From: Streptomyces spiramyceticus
GTDB lineage: Bacteria > Actinomycetota > Actinomycetes > Streptomycetales > Streptomycetaceae
Assembly: GCF_028807635.1 (NCBI RefSeq)
Contig: NZ_JARBAX010000001.1
Span: 316,001 to 380,000, forward strand
Direction: 5' to 3'
Length of the DNA stretch: 64,000 nt
Below, one piece after another: positions 41,863 to 51,962 of the stretch (position 1 is its first letter; each line of letters starts with the position of its first letter). The notes under the pieces are model-generated. The model saw only the letters and a program-made list of their open reading frames with translations. It was not told the origin of the DNA and did no database searches. Both the position numbers and the translations under genes were made by a program.

Positions 41863-42684
41863 ATGCGGATTCGAATCGTCGACGCCTTCACCGACCGCCC
41901 CTTCGCCGGCAACGCGGCCGGAGTCCTGCTGCTGGACGCCGACTCCTTCCCCGACGACACATGGCTCCAGCAGGTGGCCACCGAGGTGAACCACCCGGAG
42001 ACCGCCTATGCGCACCCGCTCCCGCCCGGCGGCGAAGCCGACTGGGCGCTGCGCTGGTTCACCCCGGCCACCGAGGTCGACATGTGCGGCCACGCCACCC
42101 TGGCCACGGCACACGTCCTGAACACCACGGGCACCGCGACCGGCACCGTGCGCTTCGCGGCGCGCTGCGGCATCCTCATCACCACCGCGCACGAGAACGG
42201 CACCATCACGATGGACTTCCCGACCGCGCCGCTCACCCCGGTGGCGGTCCCCGACGGCATCTCCGAAGCCCTCGGCGCACAGGTCCTCTCCGCCCACGAC
42301 ACAGGACCGCACATCGGTGACCTGGTCGTCGAACTGGCCGACGAGCGGACGGTACGCGCGCTCACTCCCGACTTCGCCGCTCTCGTGGCCCACTCCAAGC
42401 GCGGCATCATCGCCACGGCCGCCGCCGAAGTTCCCTCCCTCGGCTACGACTTCGTGTCGCGCGGCTTCTTCCCGCGGGTCGGCATCGACGAGGACGCGGT
42501 GACCGGCAGCGCGCACACGGCCCTGGCCCCGTTCTGGTCGGCCCGGCTCGGCCGCGACGAGCTGACGGGCCTCCAGGCGTCGGCCCGCTCCGGCCTGGTC
42601 CGTACATCACTGCGCGGCGAGCGCACCCTGCTGACCGGCCGCGCCGTCACCGTCATCGACGGCGAGCTGCTCGCCGCCCCCTGA
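41863..42684 (+). CDS. PhzF family phenazine-biosynthesis-like isomerase
   Basis: The 273-residue enzyme shows the PhzF hallmarks: RIVDAFTDRPFAGNAAGVLLLDADSF at the start, the catalytic Glu in NHPETAYAHPL, CGHATLATAHVL, and DEDAVTGSAHTALAPFWS. The family catalyses double-bond isomerisations; most bacterial members have no known pathway. ATG 41863 is preceded by ACGTTCAGGGTC. Nothing around it suggests phenazine synthesis. Confidence 0.9.
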   Translation: MRIRIVDAFTDRPFAGNAAGVLLLDADSFPDDTWLQQVATEVNHPETAYAHPLPPGGEADWALRWFTPATEVDMCGHATLATAHVLNTTGTATGTVRFAARCGILITTAHENGTITMDFPTAPLTPVAVPDGISEALGAQVLSAHDTGPHIGDLVVELADERTVRALTPDFAALVAHSKRGIIATAAAEVPSLGYDFVSRGFFPRVGIDEDAVTGSAHTALAPFWSARLGRDELTGLQASARSGLVRTSLRGERTLLTGRAVTVIDGELLAAP

Positions 42685-42748
42685 CAGCACGAATGACAGC
42701 ACGGATGGGAGCGTACGGAAACCTCCGCACGCCCCCGTCCGTGCTTCC

Positions 42749-43549
42749 TCAAGGCGTCGGCAGCCAGCCGACATGCCCGGCCAGCAGCGCGTATCCGACG
42801 AACGCCCCGACATCGAGCAGCGTATGGGCCACGATGAGCGGCCCGACCCGCCCCCAGCGCCGGTACAGCAGTACGAAGACCACGCCCATCACCACATTGC
42901 CGATGAAGCCGCCGATCCCCTGATACAGGTGGTACGAGCCGCGCAGCACCGAACTCGCCATCAGCGCGGCCGTCGGCGACCACCCCAATTGCCCGAGTCT
43001 GCGCAGCAGATACCCGACGACGATCACTTCCTCCAGTACGGAGTTCTGCATCGCCGAGAGGATCAGTACGGGGAACTTCCACCACACCGCGGGCAGCGAC
43101 TCCGGCACCACCGTGAGGTTGAACCCCACCGCGACGGCGACCAGATAGAAGGCGAGCCCGGCGCTGCCGATGCCCGCCGCGACCAGCGCCCCCCGCCCCA
43201 GGTCCGGCCACGGCCGTGTCCGGTCGAATCCGATCGCGCGAAGCCCCGCCCCCTCTCGCATCAGCAGGTACGCGACCAGCGCGACAGGCACCAGCGCCGA
43301 GGTGATCCCGAAGAGCTGCCAGGCGAGATCGAGCCACGGCCGCCCGGGAGCGTACGACGCATTGAGCCGCGCGGCCTGGTCCTTGAGATCGCCCGGCCTC
43401 GTCACTGCTCCGACGAACCTGATCAGGGACGAAAGCCCGCTCGCGCCCAGCGAGAGCGCGAGCACGATCAGGACTTCGGCCCGGAAAATCCCACGTGTCA
43501 GTCCCTGCCCCGGTTGAGAATCGGCCACCAGCCCCGCCTCCACCTGCAC
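42749..43549 (-). CDS. CPBP family intramembrane protease-like protein
   Basis: The 266-residue membrane protein has seven to eight helices and the CPBP (CaaX/Abi) motifs EEVIVVGYLLRRL, LRGSYHLYQG and AHTLLDVG. In most CPBP proteases the first motif is EExxxR; here the Arg is replaced by Val. The two Glu residues and later His residues remain. Function might be prenyl-protein processing or immunity to peptides, but the changed residue makes activity uncertain. Confidence 0.8.
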   Translation of the reverse strand: MQVEAGLVADSQPGQGLTRGIFRAEVLIVLALSLGASGLSSLIRFVGAVTRPGDLKDQAARLNASYAPGRPWLDLAWQLFGITSALVPVALVAYLLMREGAGLRAIGFDRTRPWPDLGRGALVAAGIGSAGLAFYLVAVAVGFNLTVVPESLPAVWWKFPVLILSAMQNSVLEEVIVVGYLLRRLGQLGWSPTAALMASSVLRGSYHLYQGIGGFIGNVVMGVVFVLLYRRWGRVGPLIVAHTLLDVGAFVGYALLAGHVGWLPTP

Positions 43550-43710
43550 ACCAGCCTCCAGTTGAGCATTCCCGCCTCATCCCCGACACGGCCCCGCTAG
43601 GGTCTCGAATGCAGGTACGAAGATCGCGCGCGACAGGCCGGGGGACGAACGCCAACCGATGGCGCGGTCCCCTTTTCCTTGTTCGAGATTCGAGGAGGGG
43701 CACCACTTCC

Positions 43711-45483
43711 ATGGGACGTCACAGCTTGCCCGACGACGCCGCGACGGACGGAACCAGGTCCCGCCCACCCGTACACCGTCGCACGGTCGCCATCGCCACC
43801 ATGCTCGTCCTGAGCGTGGCTGCGGGCACCGCGGTCGCGGTGCAGGGCGGCCTCCTGTCCTTCTCCGGCTCCTGCGCCGACTCGGCCGTACGGCTGAAGG
43901 TGGTCGCATCCCCCGATGCCGCCCCCGCCGTACGCGCGGCCGCCCAGTACGCCCGCGACGAGGAGGTCACCTCCGACGGGCGGTGCCTCGACGTGGCCGT
44001 CGTCGCCCGCGACGCGTACAAGGTCGCCGACGCCGTCACCGCCGGTACGGCCGAGCCCGACTACCAGGTGTGGATTCCGGATTCCGATCTGTGGGTCCAG
44101 CGCGCAGAGAGCTCCGGCGACGGATCACCCCTCACGTCGGTCGGCAATGTCGCCTCGTCGCCGGTCGCCCTGGCCATGGTTCCGTCGGCGGCCAAGTCGC
44201 TGGGCTGGCCGAGGAAGACGTACACCTGGGCCGAGATGTCGGCCGCCGCGACCGAGAAGGACACCTTGCGCCTCGGAGCGGCGGACCCCGCCCGCAGCGC
44301 CACCGGTCTCCTCGCGCTCACCAGCATCGGCCGGTCGGCGCACAAGAAGTCCCCGGAGGGCGATACGAAGGTCGCGGCCACCGCCAAACTGCTCTCGCAG
44401 CGCATATCGGACACCGACGCCCAGGTTCTCCAGACACTGGCCCAGGACGACTCCGGTACGGAGAAGGGCAACCCCCGCCGCAACCAGGCCGTACTCCTCT
44501 CGGAGCAGGCGGCCTTCGCGCACAACACCGCCGGCGGCAGCCCCGGCCTCGAACTCTTCTACCCGAAGGACGGAGCGCCGCAGCTCGACTACCCGTACAC
44601 GCTGGTCAATGAGCCCGAGCTGTCCACCGACCAGAGCCGGGCGGCTCTGCGTTTCATGACCCTGCTGGGCGAGCCGGAGAGCCGCAAGTTCCTCGTCGAC
44701 CGAGGCTTCCGTATGCCCGACAAGCCCGTGTCCGAAGGCGTTGTACGGGTGGCGGGCGGCCGCGCGCCCCAGCCGTACGCCCTGGCCACGACCGAGCCGC
44801 CGTCCCAGAAGGACATCGAGGAAACGCTCGGCATGTGGACCATCACCGTGCAGAGCGCCCGGCTGACGACGGTGGTCGACGCCTCGGGTTCGATGGCCAC
44901 GGCCGTGCCCGGTCGCGGCAGCCAGTCGCGCATGGATGTCACCAAGGCATCACTGCTCCAGGCCCTCTCCCAGTTCACGCCCGAGGACGAGATCGGTCTG
45001 TGGGACTTCGCCACGAACCTCGACGGTGACCGCGACTACCGCAAGAAGGTTCCGACCACCCGGCTCGGCGACCCCGCGTCCGGCGGCGGCACTCACCGCG
45101 ACAAGATCTCGGCGGCCTTCTCCGCGCTGGCCCCTGTGCCGGGCGGTGCGACGGGCCTGTACGACACCACTCTGGCCGCGTACAAGGACGCCAAGGCCAA
45201 CTACGCGAGCGGCAAGTTCAACGCCGTCGTCATCCTCACCGACGGCTCGAACCAGGACGCGGTCAGCATCTCGCGCAGCGCCCTGATCGCCGAACTGAAG
45301 CGGATCGCGGACCCGCAGCGGCCGGTCCCACTGATCGCCATCGCGGTGGGCCCCGACGCCGACAGGGAGGAGATCGAACAGATCGCCACCGTGACGGGCG
45401 GTGGCGGTTACCAGGTCAGTGACCCGGCCGAGATCCACGCCGTAATCCTCAAGGCGATCATGGAGGCGGGCCAGGGCGGCTGA
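43711..45483 (+). CDS. Substrate-binding and VWA-domain membrane protein
   Basis: The 590-residue protein has a membrane anchor at about 26-46, a substrate-binding-like domain (SBP type 2) at about residues 60-340, and a C-terminal VWA domain with the MIDAS motif DASGS at 390-394 and the later TDGSN. It may bind a ligand extracellularly and a metal-dependent partner. ATG 43711 is preceded by GAGGAGGGG. Streptomyces carry several such SBP-VWA proteins with unknown function. Confidence 0.85.
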   Translation: MGRHSLPDDAATDGTRSRPPVHRRTVAIATMLVLSVAAGTAVAVQGGLLSFSGSCADSAVRLKVVASPDAAPAVRAAAQYARDEEVTSDGRCLDVAVVARDAYKVADAVTAGTAEPDYQVWIPDSDLWVQRAESSGDGSPLTSVGNVASSPVALAMVPSAAKSLGWPRKTYTWAEMSAAATEKDTLRLGAADPARSATGLLALTSIGRSAHKKSPEGDTKVAATAKLLSQRISDTDAQVLQTLAQDDSGTEKGNPRRNQAVLLSEQAAFAHNTAGGSPGLELFYPKDGAPQLDYPYTLVNEPELSTDQSRAALRFMTLLGEPESRKFLVDRGFRMPDKPVSEGVVRVAGGRAPQPYALATTEPPSQKDIEETLGMWTITVQSARLTTVVDASGSMATAVPGRGSQSRMDVTKASLLQALSQFTPEDEIGLWDFATNLDGDRDYRKKVPTTRLGDPASGGGTHRDKISAAFSALAPVPGGATGLYDTTLAAYKDAKANYASGKFNAVVILTDGSNQDAVSISRSALIAELKRIADPQRPVPLIAIAVGPDADREEIEQIATVTGGGGYQVSDPAEIHAVILKAIMEAGQGG

Positions 45484-45532
45484 GCGCCGCGTCCGCCGCG
45501 ATCACCCCGATCCGCCGCCATCACCCGGCTTC

Positions 45533-47041
45533 TCACCCGGGAGCCGGGAACCCCACCGGCCAGGTGTGCACCGGCTCGCCCTCGTGCATCAGCTCGCTGT
45601 AGCGGCGGGTGGTGGCCGCCAGCGCCGCCTCGCGCTCCAGACCGGCGTCCAGGGCCCTGTGGTACGTGTCCACCTGCCAGGACGCCCCGTTGACGCGCCG
45701 CCTGCACCGCTGCTCGATGACCCCGAGGTAGAGGTCGCGGTCCGCGGGCTCGATACCCCAGGCGTCGAGCCCCGCCGCGGCCAGCGGGAGCAGTTCGTCC
45801 CGTACGAGCTTCACAGCCGGCACCCGCGTCGTGCCGCTCCCCCGGCCCGGCTTCGGCCAGACGATCTCGGCGTCGATGCCGTCGCGGCAGGCGGCGTCGA
45901 AGTTCGCGGCCGCGACCTCGAAGGGCAGCCGCGTCCACACGGGACGCGCGTCCTCGGCGAGGGCCCGGACCAGGCCGTAGTAGAAGGCGGCGTTGGCGAC
46001 CACATCCGTCACCGTGGGCCCCGCCGGCAGCACCCTGTTCTCGACGCGCAGATGCGGTACGCCGTCGGCCAGCCCGTAAACGGGCCGATTCCAGCGGTAG
46101 ACCGTACCGTTGTGCAGAACGAGTTCCTGCAGACGCGGTACCCCGCCGTCGTCGAGCACGAGCAGTGGGTCTTCCTCGTCGCATATCGGCAGGAGGGCGG
46201 GGAAGTAGCGCAGGTTTTCCTCGAAGAGTTCGTACGCCGAACCGACCCACCTTTCGCCGAACCACGTCCTGGGCCGCACGCCTTGGGCCTGCAGCTCGGG
46301 CGGCCGGGTGTCGGTGGCCTGCTGGAACAGCGGCGGCCTCGACTCGCGCCACAGCTCACGGCCGAAGAGGAACGGCGAGTTGGCGCCCACAGCGATCTGC
46401 GCGGCGGCAACCGCCTGCGCCGCATTCCATACGTCCGCGAACCGGGCCGGTGTGACCTGGAGGTGCAACTGCACGGAGGTACAGGCCGCTTCGGGCGCGA
46501 TGGAGGCAAAGGAGCAGGTCAGCCGCTCCACCCCGTCGATGTCGAGCATGAAGTCCTCGCCGCGCGCCGCGACGATCTGATCGTTGAGCAGCTGGTAGCG
46601 GTCGACGTCGGAGAGGTTCGCCGAGACCAGGTCGTGGCGGCCGAGCGTCGGCAGAATTCCGATCATCACGATGCCCGCGTCGACCTCGTTGGCTTTTCTG
46701 TGGGCATATGCGAGGCCGGTACGCAGTTCCTCGGCGAGCTGGTCGAGAACGCGGCCTCCCAACCGGTGCGGAACAATATTTACTTCCAGATTGAACATAC
46801 CGAGTTCGGTCTGGAAATCACGGCTGGCGATCCGCTCAAGGACCTCCGCGTTCATCATCTTCGGCGTACCGTCGGGCCCGGCGAGATTGAGCTCGATCTC
46901 CAGCCCCATGAGGTTCTTGGGACGGTCGAATCGCTTCTCCTCCAGCAGCCGCCCCAGACCCTCCAGACACTGCTGGAGTTTCCTGCGGTACCTCTGCCGA
47001 TCCGACAGATCGAAGCCGCCCGCCACGACCTTCTCCCCCAT
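45533..47041 (-). CDS. Glutamate-cysteine-ligase family protein (GCS2-like)
   Basis: The 502-residue ATP-grasp-related ligase matches the GCS2 family (GLEIELNLAGPDGTPKMMNAEVLERIASRDFQTELGMFNLEVNIVPHRL with an ATP/Mg-binding Glu set). Streptomyces make mycothiol instead of glutathione, so the substrate is probably another amino acid or amine. Two in-frame Mets exist; ATG 47041 is used because GAGGAGGG lies eight bases away. It converges on the VWA gene with 49 bp between. Confidence 0.82.
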   Translation of the reverse strand: MGEKVVAGGFDLSDRQRYRRKLQQCLEGLGRLLEEKRFDRPKNLMGLEIELNLAGPDGTPKMMNAEVLERIASRDFQTELGMFNLEVNIVPHRLGGRVLDQLAEELRTGLAYAHRKANEVDAGIVMIGILPTLGRHDLVSANLSDVDRYQLLNDQIVAARGEDFMLDIDGVERLTCSFASIAPEAACTSVQLHLQVTPARFADVWNAAQAVAAAQIAVGANSPFLFGRELWRESRPPLFQQATDTRPPELQAQGVRPRTWFGERWVGSAYELFEENLRYFPALLPICDEEDPLLVLDDGGVPRLQELVLHNGTVYRWNRPVYGLADGVPHLRVENRVLPAGPTVTDVVANAAFYYGLVRALAEDARPVWTRLPFEVAAANFDAACRDGIDAEIVWPKPGRGSGTTRVPAVKLVRDELLPLAAAGLDAWGIEPADRDLYLGVIEQRCRRRVNGASWQVDTYHRALDAGLEREAALAATTRRYSELMHEGEPVHTWPVGFPAPG

Positions 47042-47524
47042 CGAAGCGTCCCTCCTCGAGTGGGCGGCCCACAGCATCGGGCTCTCATGTCACGGTCGAT
47101 GATGCCCAGACGGGCTGATCAATAACGCCCCGCAGTCACCGAGTACCGGGTACGCTCGATGCGGTGTCCCGGCGGCACATTCACTCGGCATGAAGCAAAA
47201 AGCAGTTTCCACCGGTGGCTGCTCGTGAAAAATGCCGATGAGTTTCGGCCTACCGCTGCCGCTCGGACTTTCGAGGCCACGGGCCTGCGCTCCCGGAGAA
47301 TTGGGAGATTCTCCGCAGGATAAGAGCCGAATACCGCCTTGCCCGCAATGCGCACGTCGGCTAGCAGAAACACCGTGTGAACACGTATCGTATAAACTCC
47401 GTGAACGAGGCAGAGAGTTGGCGCCCGGCCATCGCCCCAAGGCCCCCCTCTGGCCCCGCACGCAGACAGCGCCGTCCGCACTGCCCACGCTCCAACGTGT
47501 CTCCCAAGTGAGAGGCGACCCACC
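47042..47524. other. 483-bp intergenic region
   Basis: No gene is supported. Base composition is lower in GC than the surroundings. It contains a hairpin with 8-bp arms (CGGAGAAT 47294-47301 and ATTCTCCG 47308-47315) and a TATAAACT stretch near 47390 that might be a -10 element for the plus-strand gene at 47525. The promoter of the minus-strand ligase lies near 47042-47100. Confidence 0.5.
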
Positions 47525-48148
47525 ATGCCGCTGCATGTCCCCCCGGCCCCCGCGCCCGCCCTGCGCAGCGTCCTCGCGGCACTCGGTTCCCCCACCGCCG
47601 TCCGCGAGGCCCGTCCCCCGGCCCTCCGCGCGGCACAGGGACCGCTCAGCCCCGAACTCCCGCTCCCTGTGCACGTACTGGACCGGATCATCCCGTCCGG
47701 CCGCCCGCCACGCACCCGGCTGACCGGCTGGCGATTCCTGATCCGCAACGGCGACCGCACCGTGGCCGCGGCGGACACCATGCTCACACCCGACGGCTGG
47801 GCCTTCGCGCACTTCTGCGAAGGCCCTTACATCGCATCCAGCGAGCGCGCGCTGCATCAGGCGGAGACAATGACGACGACGACCCGGTACCAGCCGCGCC
47901 TGCTGTCCGTACCGGAGCTGTACATGCTCACGCTGTGGCTGCACGAGGAACCGAACCCCGAGGCCGACGCCGCCGACGGCATGCCCCTTCCGACGGACCT
48001 CCTGGTGCCGCTGGCCCCTGCACCCCCCGGCATCGCATCCCATCGCCCACACCGCGCCGCCGACCTGCTGCCCGTACTGACGCACCGACTCACGCCCTCT
48101 CCCCCTCCTGCCGTCCCGGCCACCCCGCTCCTCGGCCAGCCCGCCTGA
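47525..48148 (+). CDS. Hypothetical protein, 207 residues
   Basis: The protein has no recognised domain. A Pro/Ala-rich start precedes a folded middle (VHVLDRIIPSGRPPRTRLTGWRFLIRNGDRTVAAADTMLTPDGWAFAHFCEGPYIASSERALHQAETMTTTTRYQPRLLSVPELYMLTLWLHEEP) and a Pro-rich tail. The alternating hydrophobic strands suggest an alpha/beta domain. ATG 47525 is preceded by GAGAGGCGACCC. A stem-loop terminator follows at 48190-48224. Confidence 0.6.
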   Translation: MPLHVPPAPAPALRSVLAALGSPTAVREARPPALRAAQGPLSPELPLPVHVLDRIIPSGRPPRTRLTGWRFLIRNGDRTVAAADTMLTPDGWAFAHFCEGPYIASSERALHQAETMTTTTRYQPRLLSVPELYMLTLWLHEEPNPEADAADGMPLPTDLLVPLAPAPPGIASHRPHRAADLLPVLTHRLTPSPPPAVPATPLLGQPA

Positions 48149-48189
48149 CAACTCGGCCCAACAGCGCCCCACGGTGCGCTTTCCGCCCC

Positions 48190-48224
48190 CTGTGCCCCGT
48201 GCCCGCTCCGGTCACGGGGCACAG
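48190..48224 (+). terminator. Terminator hairpin after the 207-residue protein gene
   Basis: Perfect 12-bp arms, CTGTGCCCCGTG (48190-48201) and CACGGGGCACAG (48213-48224), with an 11-base loop lie 41 bases after the stop. Confidence 0.8.
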
Positions 48225-48420
48225 TGACGCCGGCGCCACCCCCCATCCGGACTAGTCCGTACCGGCCACTCCGAACCACCCGAAGAGAGACCCCAGTTGA
48301 CGTGAACCGTCCGCACGAGTGATGCGTCATTAATCAGTAAGGAGAGCTGCCGCGAAATCCCTGCGGATTGACGCCCGTGGGGCAACACTGGGACCGGACC
48401 GATTGATACGGGGGGCGGCC

Positions 48421-48675
48421 ATGAACACCGCATCGAGCCGCAGGACACTCACTACAACGCAGCGAAAGAACCCTTCCATGTGCCAGCACCAGCCAGCCTG
48501 CCCGACCGCCGAGTCAGCCGATCGGGAAGCCGCGATCCTCGTGGCACACCACCCGGAACAGGGCTGGAGCCTGCTGTGCAACGGCGTCCTCGTCTTCGAG
48601 GACACCGGAGAGCTTCTGCCGGACGGCCAGATCATTGCGCCGCACCGGCCGCTCGACGTGGTCAAGGCCGCGTAG
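48421..48675 (+). CDS. DUF5999 family protein
   Basis: The 84-residue protein contains the DUF5999 core (CQHQPACPTAESADREAAILVAHHPEQGWSLLCNGVLVFEDTGELLPDGQIIAPHRP). The CxHxxxC cluster could bind metal. It is a Streptomyces-enriched short family with no known role. ATG 48421 has a GGGGGG stretch at good spacing; ATG 48478 is another possible start. A two-part hairpin follows at 48703-48737. Confidence 0.72.
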   Translation: MNTASSRRTLTTTQRKNPSMCQHQPACPTAESADREAAILVAHHPEQGWSLLCNGVLVFEDTGELLPDGQIIAPHRPLDVVKAA

Positions 48676-48702
48676 CACAGCCGATACAACCGGATACGAC
48701 GA

Positions 48703-48737
48703 GGGGCCGGCCCGGAGGAAGTCTCCGAACCGGCCCC
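48703..48737. terminator. Two-tier hairpin between DUF5999 and gcvP
   Basis: GGGGCCGG (48703-48710) pairs with CCGGCCCC (48730-48737), with an inner CGGAG/CTCCG stem (48713-48717, 48723-48727). It lies between the two convergent stops. Confidence 0.78.
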
Positions 48738-48770
48738 GACGCATGTCCGCGCCTGTGTACGTTACGCCCG

Positions 48771-51656
48771 TCAGTTGTCGTACTCATCCATCGGCGGGCA
48801 CGAGCAGACGAGGTTGCGGTCACCGAACGCACCGTCGATCCGGCGCACCGGCGGCCAGTACTTGTCCGCGGCCGACACTCCGGCCGGGAAGACCGCCTCC
48901 TGGCGGCTGTACGCGTGCTCCCACTCCCCGCCGAGCGCGGCCGCGGTGTGCGGCGCGTTGTGCAGCGGGTTGTCGTCCGCGGGCCACTCGCCCGAAGCGA
49001 CCTTCTCGATCTCGCCGCGTATGGCGATCATGGTGTCGCAGAAGCGGTCGATCTCGCCCAGGTCTTCGCTCTCGGTCGGCTCGATCATCAGCGTCCCGGC
49101 CACCGGGAACGACATGGTCGGCGCGTGGAAGCCGTAGTCGATGAGGCGCTTGGCGATGTCGTCGACACTCACGCCCGTCGACTTCGACAGCGGCCGCAGA
49201 TCGACGATGCACTCGTGCGCGACCAGCCCGTTGGGACCGGTGTAGAGCACGGGGTAGTGCGGCTCCAGGCGCTTGGCGATGTAGTTCGCCGCGAGCACGG
49301 CGACCTGCGTGGCCCGCTTGAGGCCCTCGGCGCCCATCAGACGGACGTACGCCCACGAGATCGGCAGAATGCCCGCCGAGCCCCACGGAGCGGCCGAGAT
49401 CGGGCCCACGCCCGTCTCCGGGCCGGCCGACGGCTGGAGCGGGTGGTTCGGCAGGTACGGCGCGAGGTGGGCCCGCACACCGACGGGACCGACACCGGGG
49501 CCGCCGCCACCGTGCGGGATGCAGAAGGTCTTGTGCAGATTCAGGTGCGACACGTCGCCGCCGAACTTGCCGGGCTTGGCCAGCCCCACCAGCGCGTTGA
49601 GGTTGGCACCGTCGACGTACACCTGGCCGCCGGCCTCGTGCACCGTCGCGCAGATGTCGGCGACGTGCTCCTCGAACACCCCGTGCGTGGACGGGTAGGT
49701 GATCATCAGCACCGACAGCTCGTCGCGGTACTGCTCGATCTTGGCGTGCAGGTCCTCGACGTCGACCTCGCCGTCCTCGCGGGTCTTGACGACGACGACC
49801 TTCATGCCGGCCATGACGGCGCTCGCGGCGTTGGTGCCGTGCGCGGACGACGGGATCAGGCACACCGTGCGCTGGTCGTCGCCGTTGGCCCGGTGGTACG
49901 CCCGCACGGCCAGGAGGCCCGCCAGCTCGCCCTGCGAACCGGCGTTGGGCTGGATCGACACCGCGTCGTAGCCGGTGACCTCGGCCAGCCGCTCCTCCAG
50001 CTCACGGATGAGCGTCAGATAGCCCTGCACCTGCTCGACCGGCGCGAAGGGGTGGATCGCCCCGAACTCCGGCCAGGTGACCGGCTCCATCTCGGTGGTC
50101 GCGTTCAGCTTCATGGTGCAGGAGCCGAGCGGGATCATGCCGCGGTCGAGCGCGTAGTCACGGTCTGCCAGCTTCCGCAGGTAGCGCAGCATCGCGGTCT
50201 CGGAACGGTGCTGGTGGAAGACCGGGTGCGTCAGGTAGTCGTCCGTGCGGAGCAGCCCCTCGGGCAGCGCCTCGGCCGTGGCGGCGTCCAGCGCCTCCAG
50301 GTCGGCCTCTACGCCGAATGCGGACCAGACAGCGGCGATCTGGGCGCGGGCCGTCGTCTCGTCGCAGGCGACAGATACGGAGTCGGCGTCGACGAGGTGC
50401 AGGTTGACGCCGCCCTGCCGGGCCGCGGCGACGACATCGGCGGCCTTGCCGGGGACGCGCACGGTCAGGGTGTCGAAGTACGAGCCGTGCACGACCTCGA
50501 CACCGCCGGCCCGCAGGCCCTCGGCGAGCAGCGTCGCGTACCGGTGCGTGCGGCGTGCGATGCCGCGCAGGCCGTCGGGGCCGTGGTAGACGGCGTACAT
50601 CCCGGCCATGACCGCGAGCAGCACCTGAGCGGTGCAGATGTTGCTGGTGGCCTTTTCCCGGCGGATGTGCTGCTCACGGGTCTGCAGCGCCAGCCGGTAG
50701 GCCTTGTTGCCGTCGGCGTCGACGGAGACACCGACGAGCCGCCCCGGCAGGCTGCGCGCGAACTTCTCGCGTACGGCCATGAAGCCCGCGTGCGGACCGC
50801 CGAAGCCCATCGGCACACCGAAGCGCTGGGTCGTGCCGACGGCGATGTCGGCGCCGAGCTCGCCGGGCGAGGTCAGCAGCGTCAGGGCCAGCAGATCGGC
50901 GGCGACGGTGACGATCGCCCCGAGCTCGTGCGCCTGCTCGATGACGGGCTTGATGTCCCGTACGACGCCGGACGCGCCGGGGTACTGGAGCAGCACACCG
51001 AAGACGCCGCGCTCGGCGACCTCGGCGGGAATCCCGTCGGAGAGGTCGGCGACGACGACCGCGACACCGGTCGGCTCCGCGCGCGTCTGGATGACGGCGA
51101 CGGTCTGCGGCAGCGTGTCGGAGTCGATCAGAAAGACGCCGTTCTTGACCTTGCCGACGCGGCGCGCGAGCGCCATGGCCTCGGCGGCGGCGGTGCCCTC
51201 GTCGAGCAGCGAGGCGCCCGAGGTCGGCAGGCCGGTCAGGTCGGCCACCATCGTCTGGAAGTTGAGCAGCGCCTCAAGGCGGCCCTGCGAGATCTCCGGC
51301 TGGTAAGGCGTGTACGCCGTGTACCAGGCCGGGCTCTCCATGACGTTGCGCAGGATCACCGGCGGCGTGAAGGTGCCGTAGTAGCCGAGCCCGATCATCG
51401 GGGCGAGTACCTGGTTCTGGTCCGCGAGCGTGCGCAGCTCGGCCAGCACCTCGGCCTCGGTGCGCGCGTCCGGCAGCCCGAGCGCCCCGGCGCTCTTGAT
51501 GACGTCCGGCACCGCGGCCGCGGTCAGCTCGTCGAGCGAGCCGTAACCGACCTGGGCAAGCATCTTGGCCTGCGCCTCGGCGTCGGGCCCTATGTGGCGC
51601 TGCTCGAAGGGGATGCCACGCTCAAGCTGCGAGAGCGGAATGCGGTTTGCGGTCAT
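48771..51656 (-). CDS. gcvP: Glycine dehydrogenase (decarboxylating), P protein of the glycine cleavage system
   Basis: The 961-residue PLP enzyme decarboxylates glycine and passes the aminomethyl group to lipoyl-GcvH. The PLP Lys is in [18 protein letters not shown], and the HIGPDAEAQ start and [18 protein letters not shown] segment are the P-protein hallmarks. It is the full-length fused N- and C-type form. ATG 51656 is preceded by AGGAGG about nine bases away. The upstream tandem glycine riboswitch is expected to switch it on when glycine is high. gcvT and gcvH are not in the window. Confidence 0.97.
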   Translation of the reverse strand: MTANRIPLSQLERGIPFEQRHIGPDAEAQAKMLAQVGYGSLDELTAAAVPDVIKSAGALGLPDARTEAEVLAELRTLADQNQVLAPMIGLGYYGTFTPPVILRNVMESPAWYTAYTPYQPEISQGRLEALLNFQTMVADLTGLPTSGASLLDEGTAAAEAMALARRVGKVKNGVFLIDSDTLPQTVAVIQTRAEPTGVAVVVADLSDGIPAEVAERGVFGVLLQYPGASGVVRDIKPVIEQAHELGAIVTVAADLLALTLLTSPGELGADIAVGTTQRFGVPMGFGGPHAGFMAVREKFARSLPGRLVGVSVDADGNKAYRLALQTREQHIRREKATSNICTAQVLLAVMAGMYAVYHGPDGLRGIARRTHRYATLLAEGLRAGGVEVVHGSYFDTLTVRVPGKAADVVAAARQGGVNLHLVDADSVSVACDETTARAQIAAVWSAFGVEADLEALDAATAEALPEGLLRTDDYLTHPVFHQHRSETAMLRYLRKLADRDYALDRGMIPLGSCTMKLNATTEMEPVTWPEFGAIHPFAPVEQVQGYLTLIRELEERLAEVTGYDAVSIQPNAGSQGELAGLLAVRAYHRANGDDQRTVCLIPSSAHGTNAASAVMAGMKVVVVKTREDGEVDVEDLHAKIEQYRDELSVLMITYPSTHGVFEEHVADICATVHEAGGQVYVDGANLNALVGLAKPGKFGGDVSHLNLHKTFCIPHGGGGPGVGPVGVRAHLAPYLPNHPLQPSAGPETGVGPISAAPWGSAGILPISWAYVRLMGAEGLKRATQVAVLAANYIAKRLEPHYPVLYTGPNGLVAHECIVDLRPLSKSTGVSVDDIAKRLIDYGFHAPTMSFPVAGTLMIEPTESEDLGEIDRFCDTMIAIRGEIEKVASGEWPADDNPLHNAPHTAAALGGEWEHAYSRQEAVFPAGVSAADKYWPPVRRIDGAFGDRNLVCSCPPMDEYDN

Positions 51657-51740
51657 CTGCGGAAGGCCTCCTGGTCTGACACGACCTGCGAGGGGCACCA
51701 CGGCACGGGTGCCCGGACGGCCTCCCCCTCTGTCATCTCA

Positions 51741-51826
51741 ACCTGAGAGCTTCACCGGAGGGCCATTGAAGGCACGCTCCGGCTTTCACCGTCGGTGAGG
51801 GAGGGTTCCGTTCCGGACTGTGCTCT
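51741..51826 (-). promoter_or_regulatory. Glycine riboswitch, second aptamer
   Basis: On the minus strand the segment contains GGTGAAAGCCGGAGCGTGCC and the 3' closing GCTCTCAGG of the glycine aptamer fold. It lies 85 bases upstream of the gcvP ATG and follows the first aptamer by about 65 bases. It is the gene-proximal half of a cooperative tandem. Confidence 0.85.
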
Positions 51827-51893
51827 CTACGAACACAAGCCCGACCGGCGCCCACCCTGCTTTCCAGAGTGACCTCAACCGTGCGGTACGGGG

Positions 51894-51962
51894 GCCTGAG
51901 AGATTCCGGGGAGGATTTGCTCCTTCGGCGCCTCCGATACGTTCACCGAAGGACTCTCCCGC
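51894..51962 (-). promoter_or_regulatory. Glycine riboswitch, first aptamer
   Basis: On the minus strand it has GCGGGAGAG at the 5' side, the conserved GCCGAAGGAGCAAA (51929-51916) and AATCTCTCAGGC at the 3' end, the canonical glycine-aptamer consensus. Together with the second aptamer it is the usual tandem glycine sensor in front of gcv genes. Confidence 0.93.

Noticed and set aside
47090..48172. Minus-strand frame opposite the 207-residue hypothetical protein
   Set aside because: It is Gly/Arg-rich with no domain and runs through the intergenic area; the plus-strand gene has a better start and a terminator.
48480..51746. Open frame of over 1000 codons opposite gcvP
   Set aside because: gcvP has the full set of P-protein motifs and a riboswitch; the opposite frame is a GC-bias artefact.
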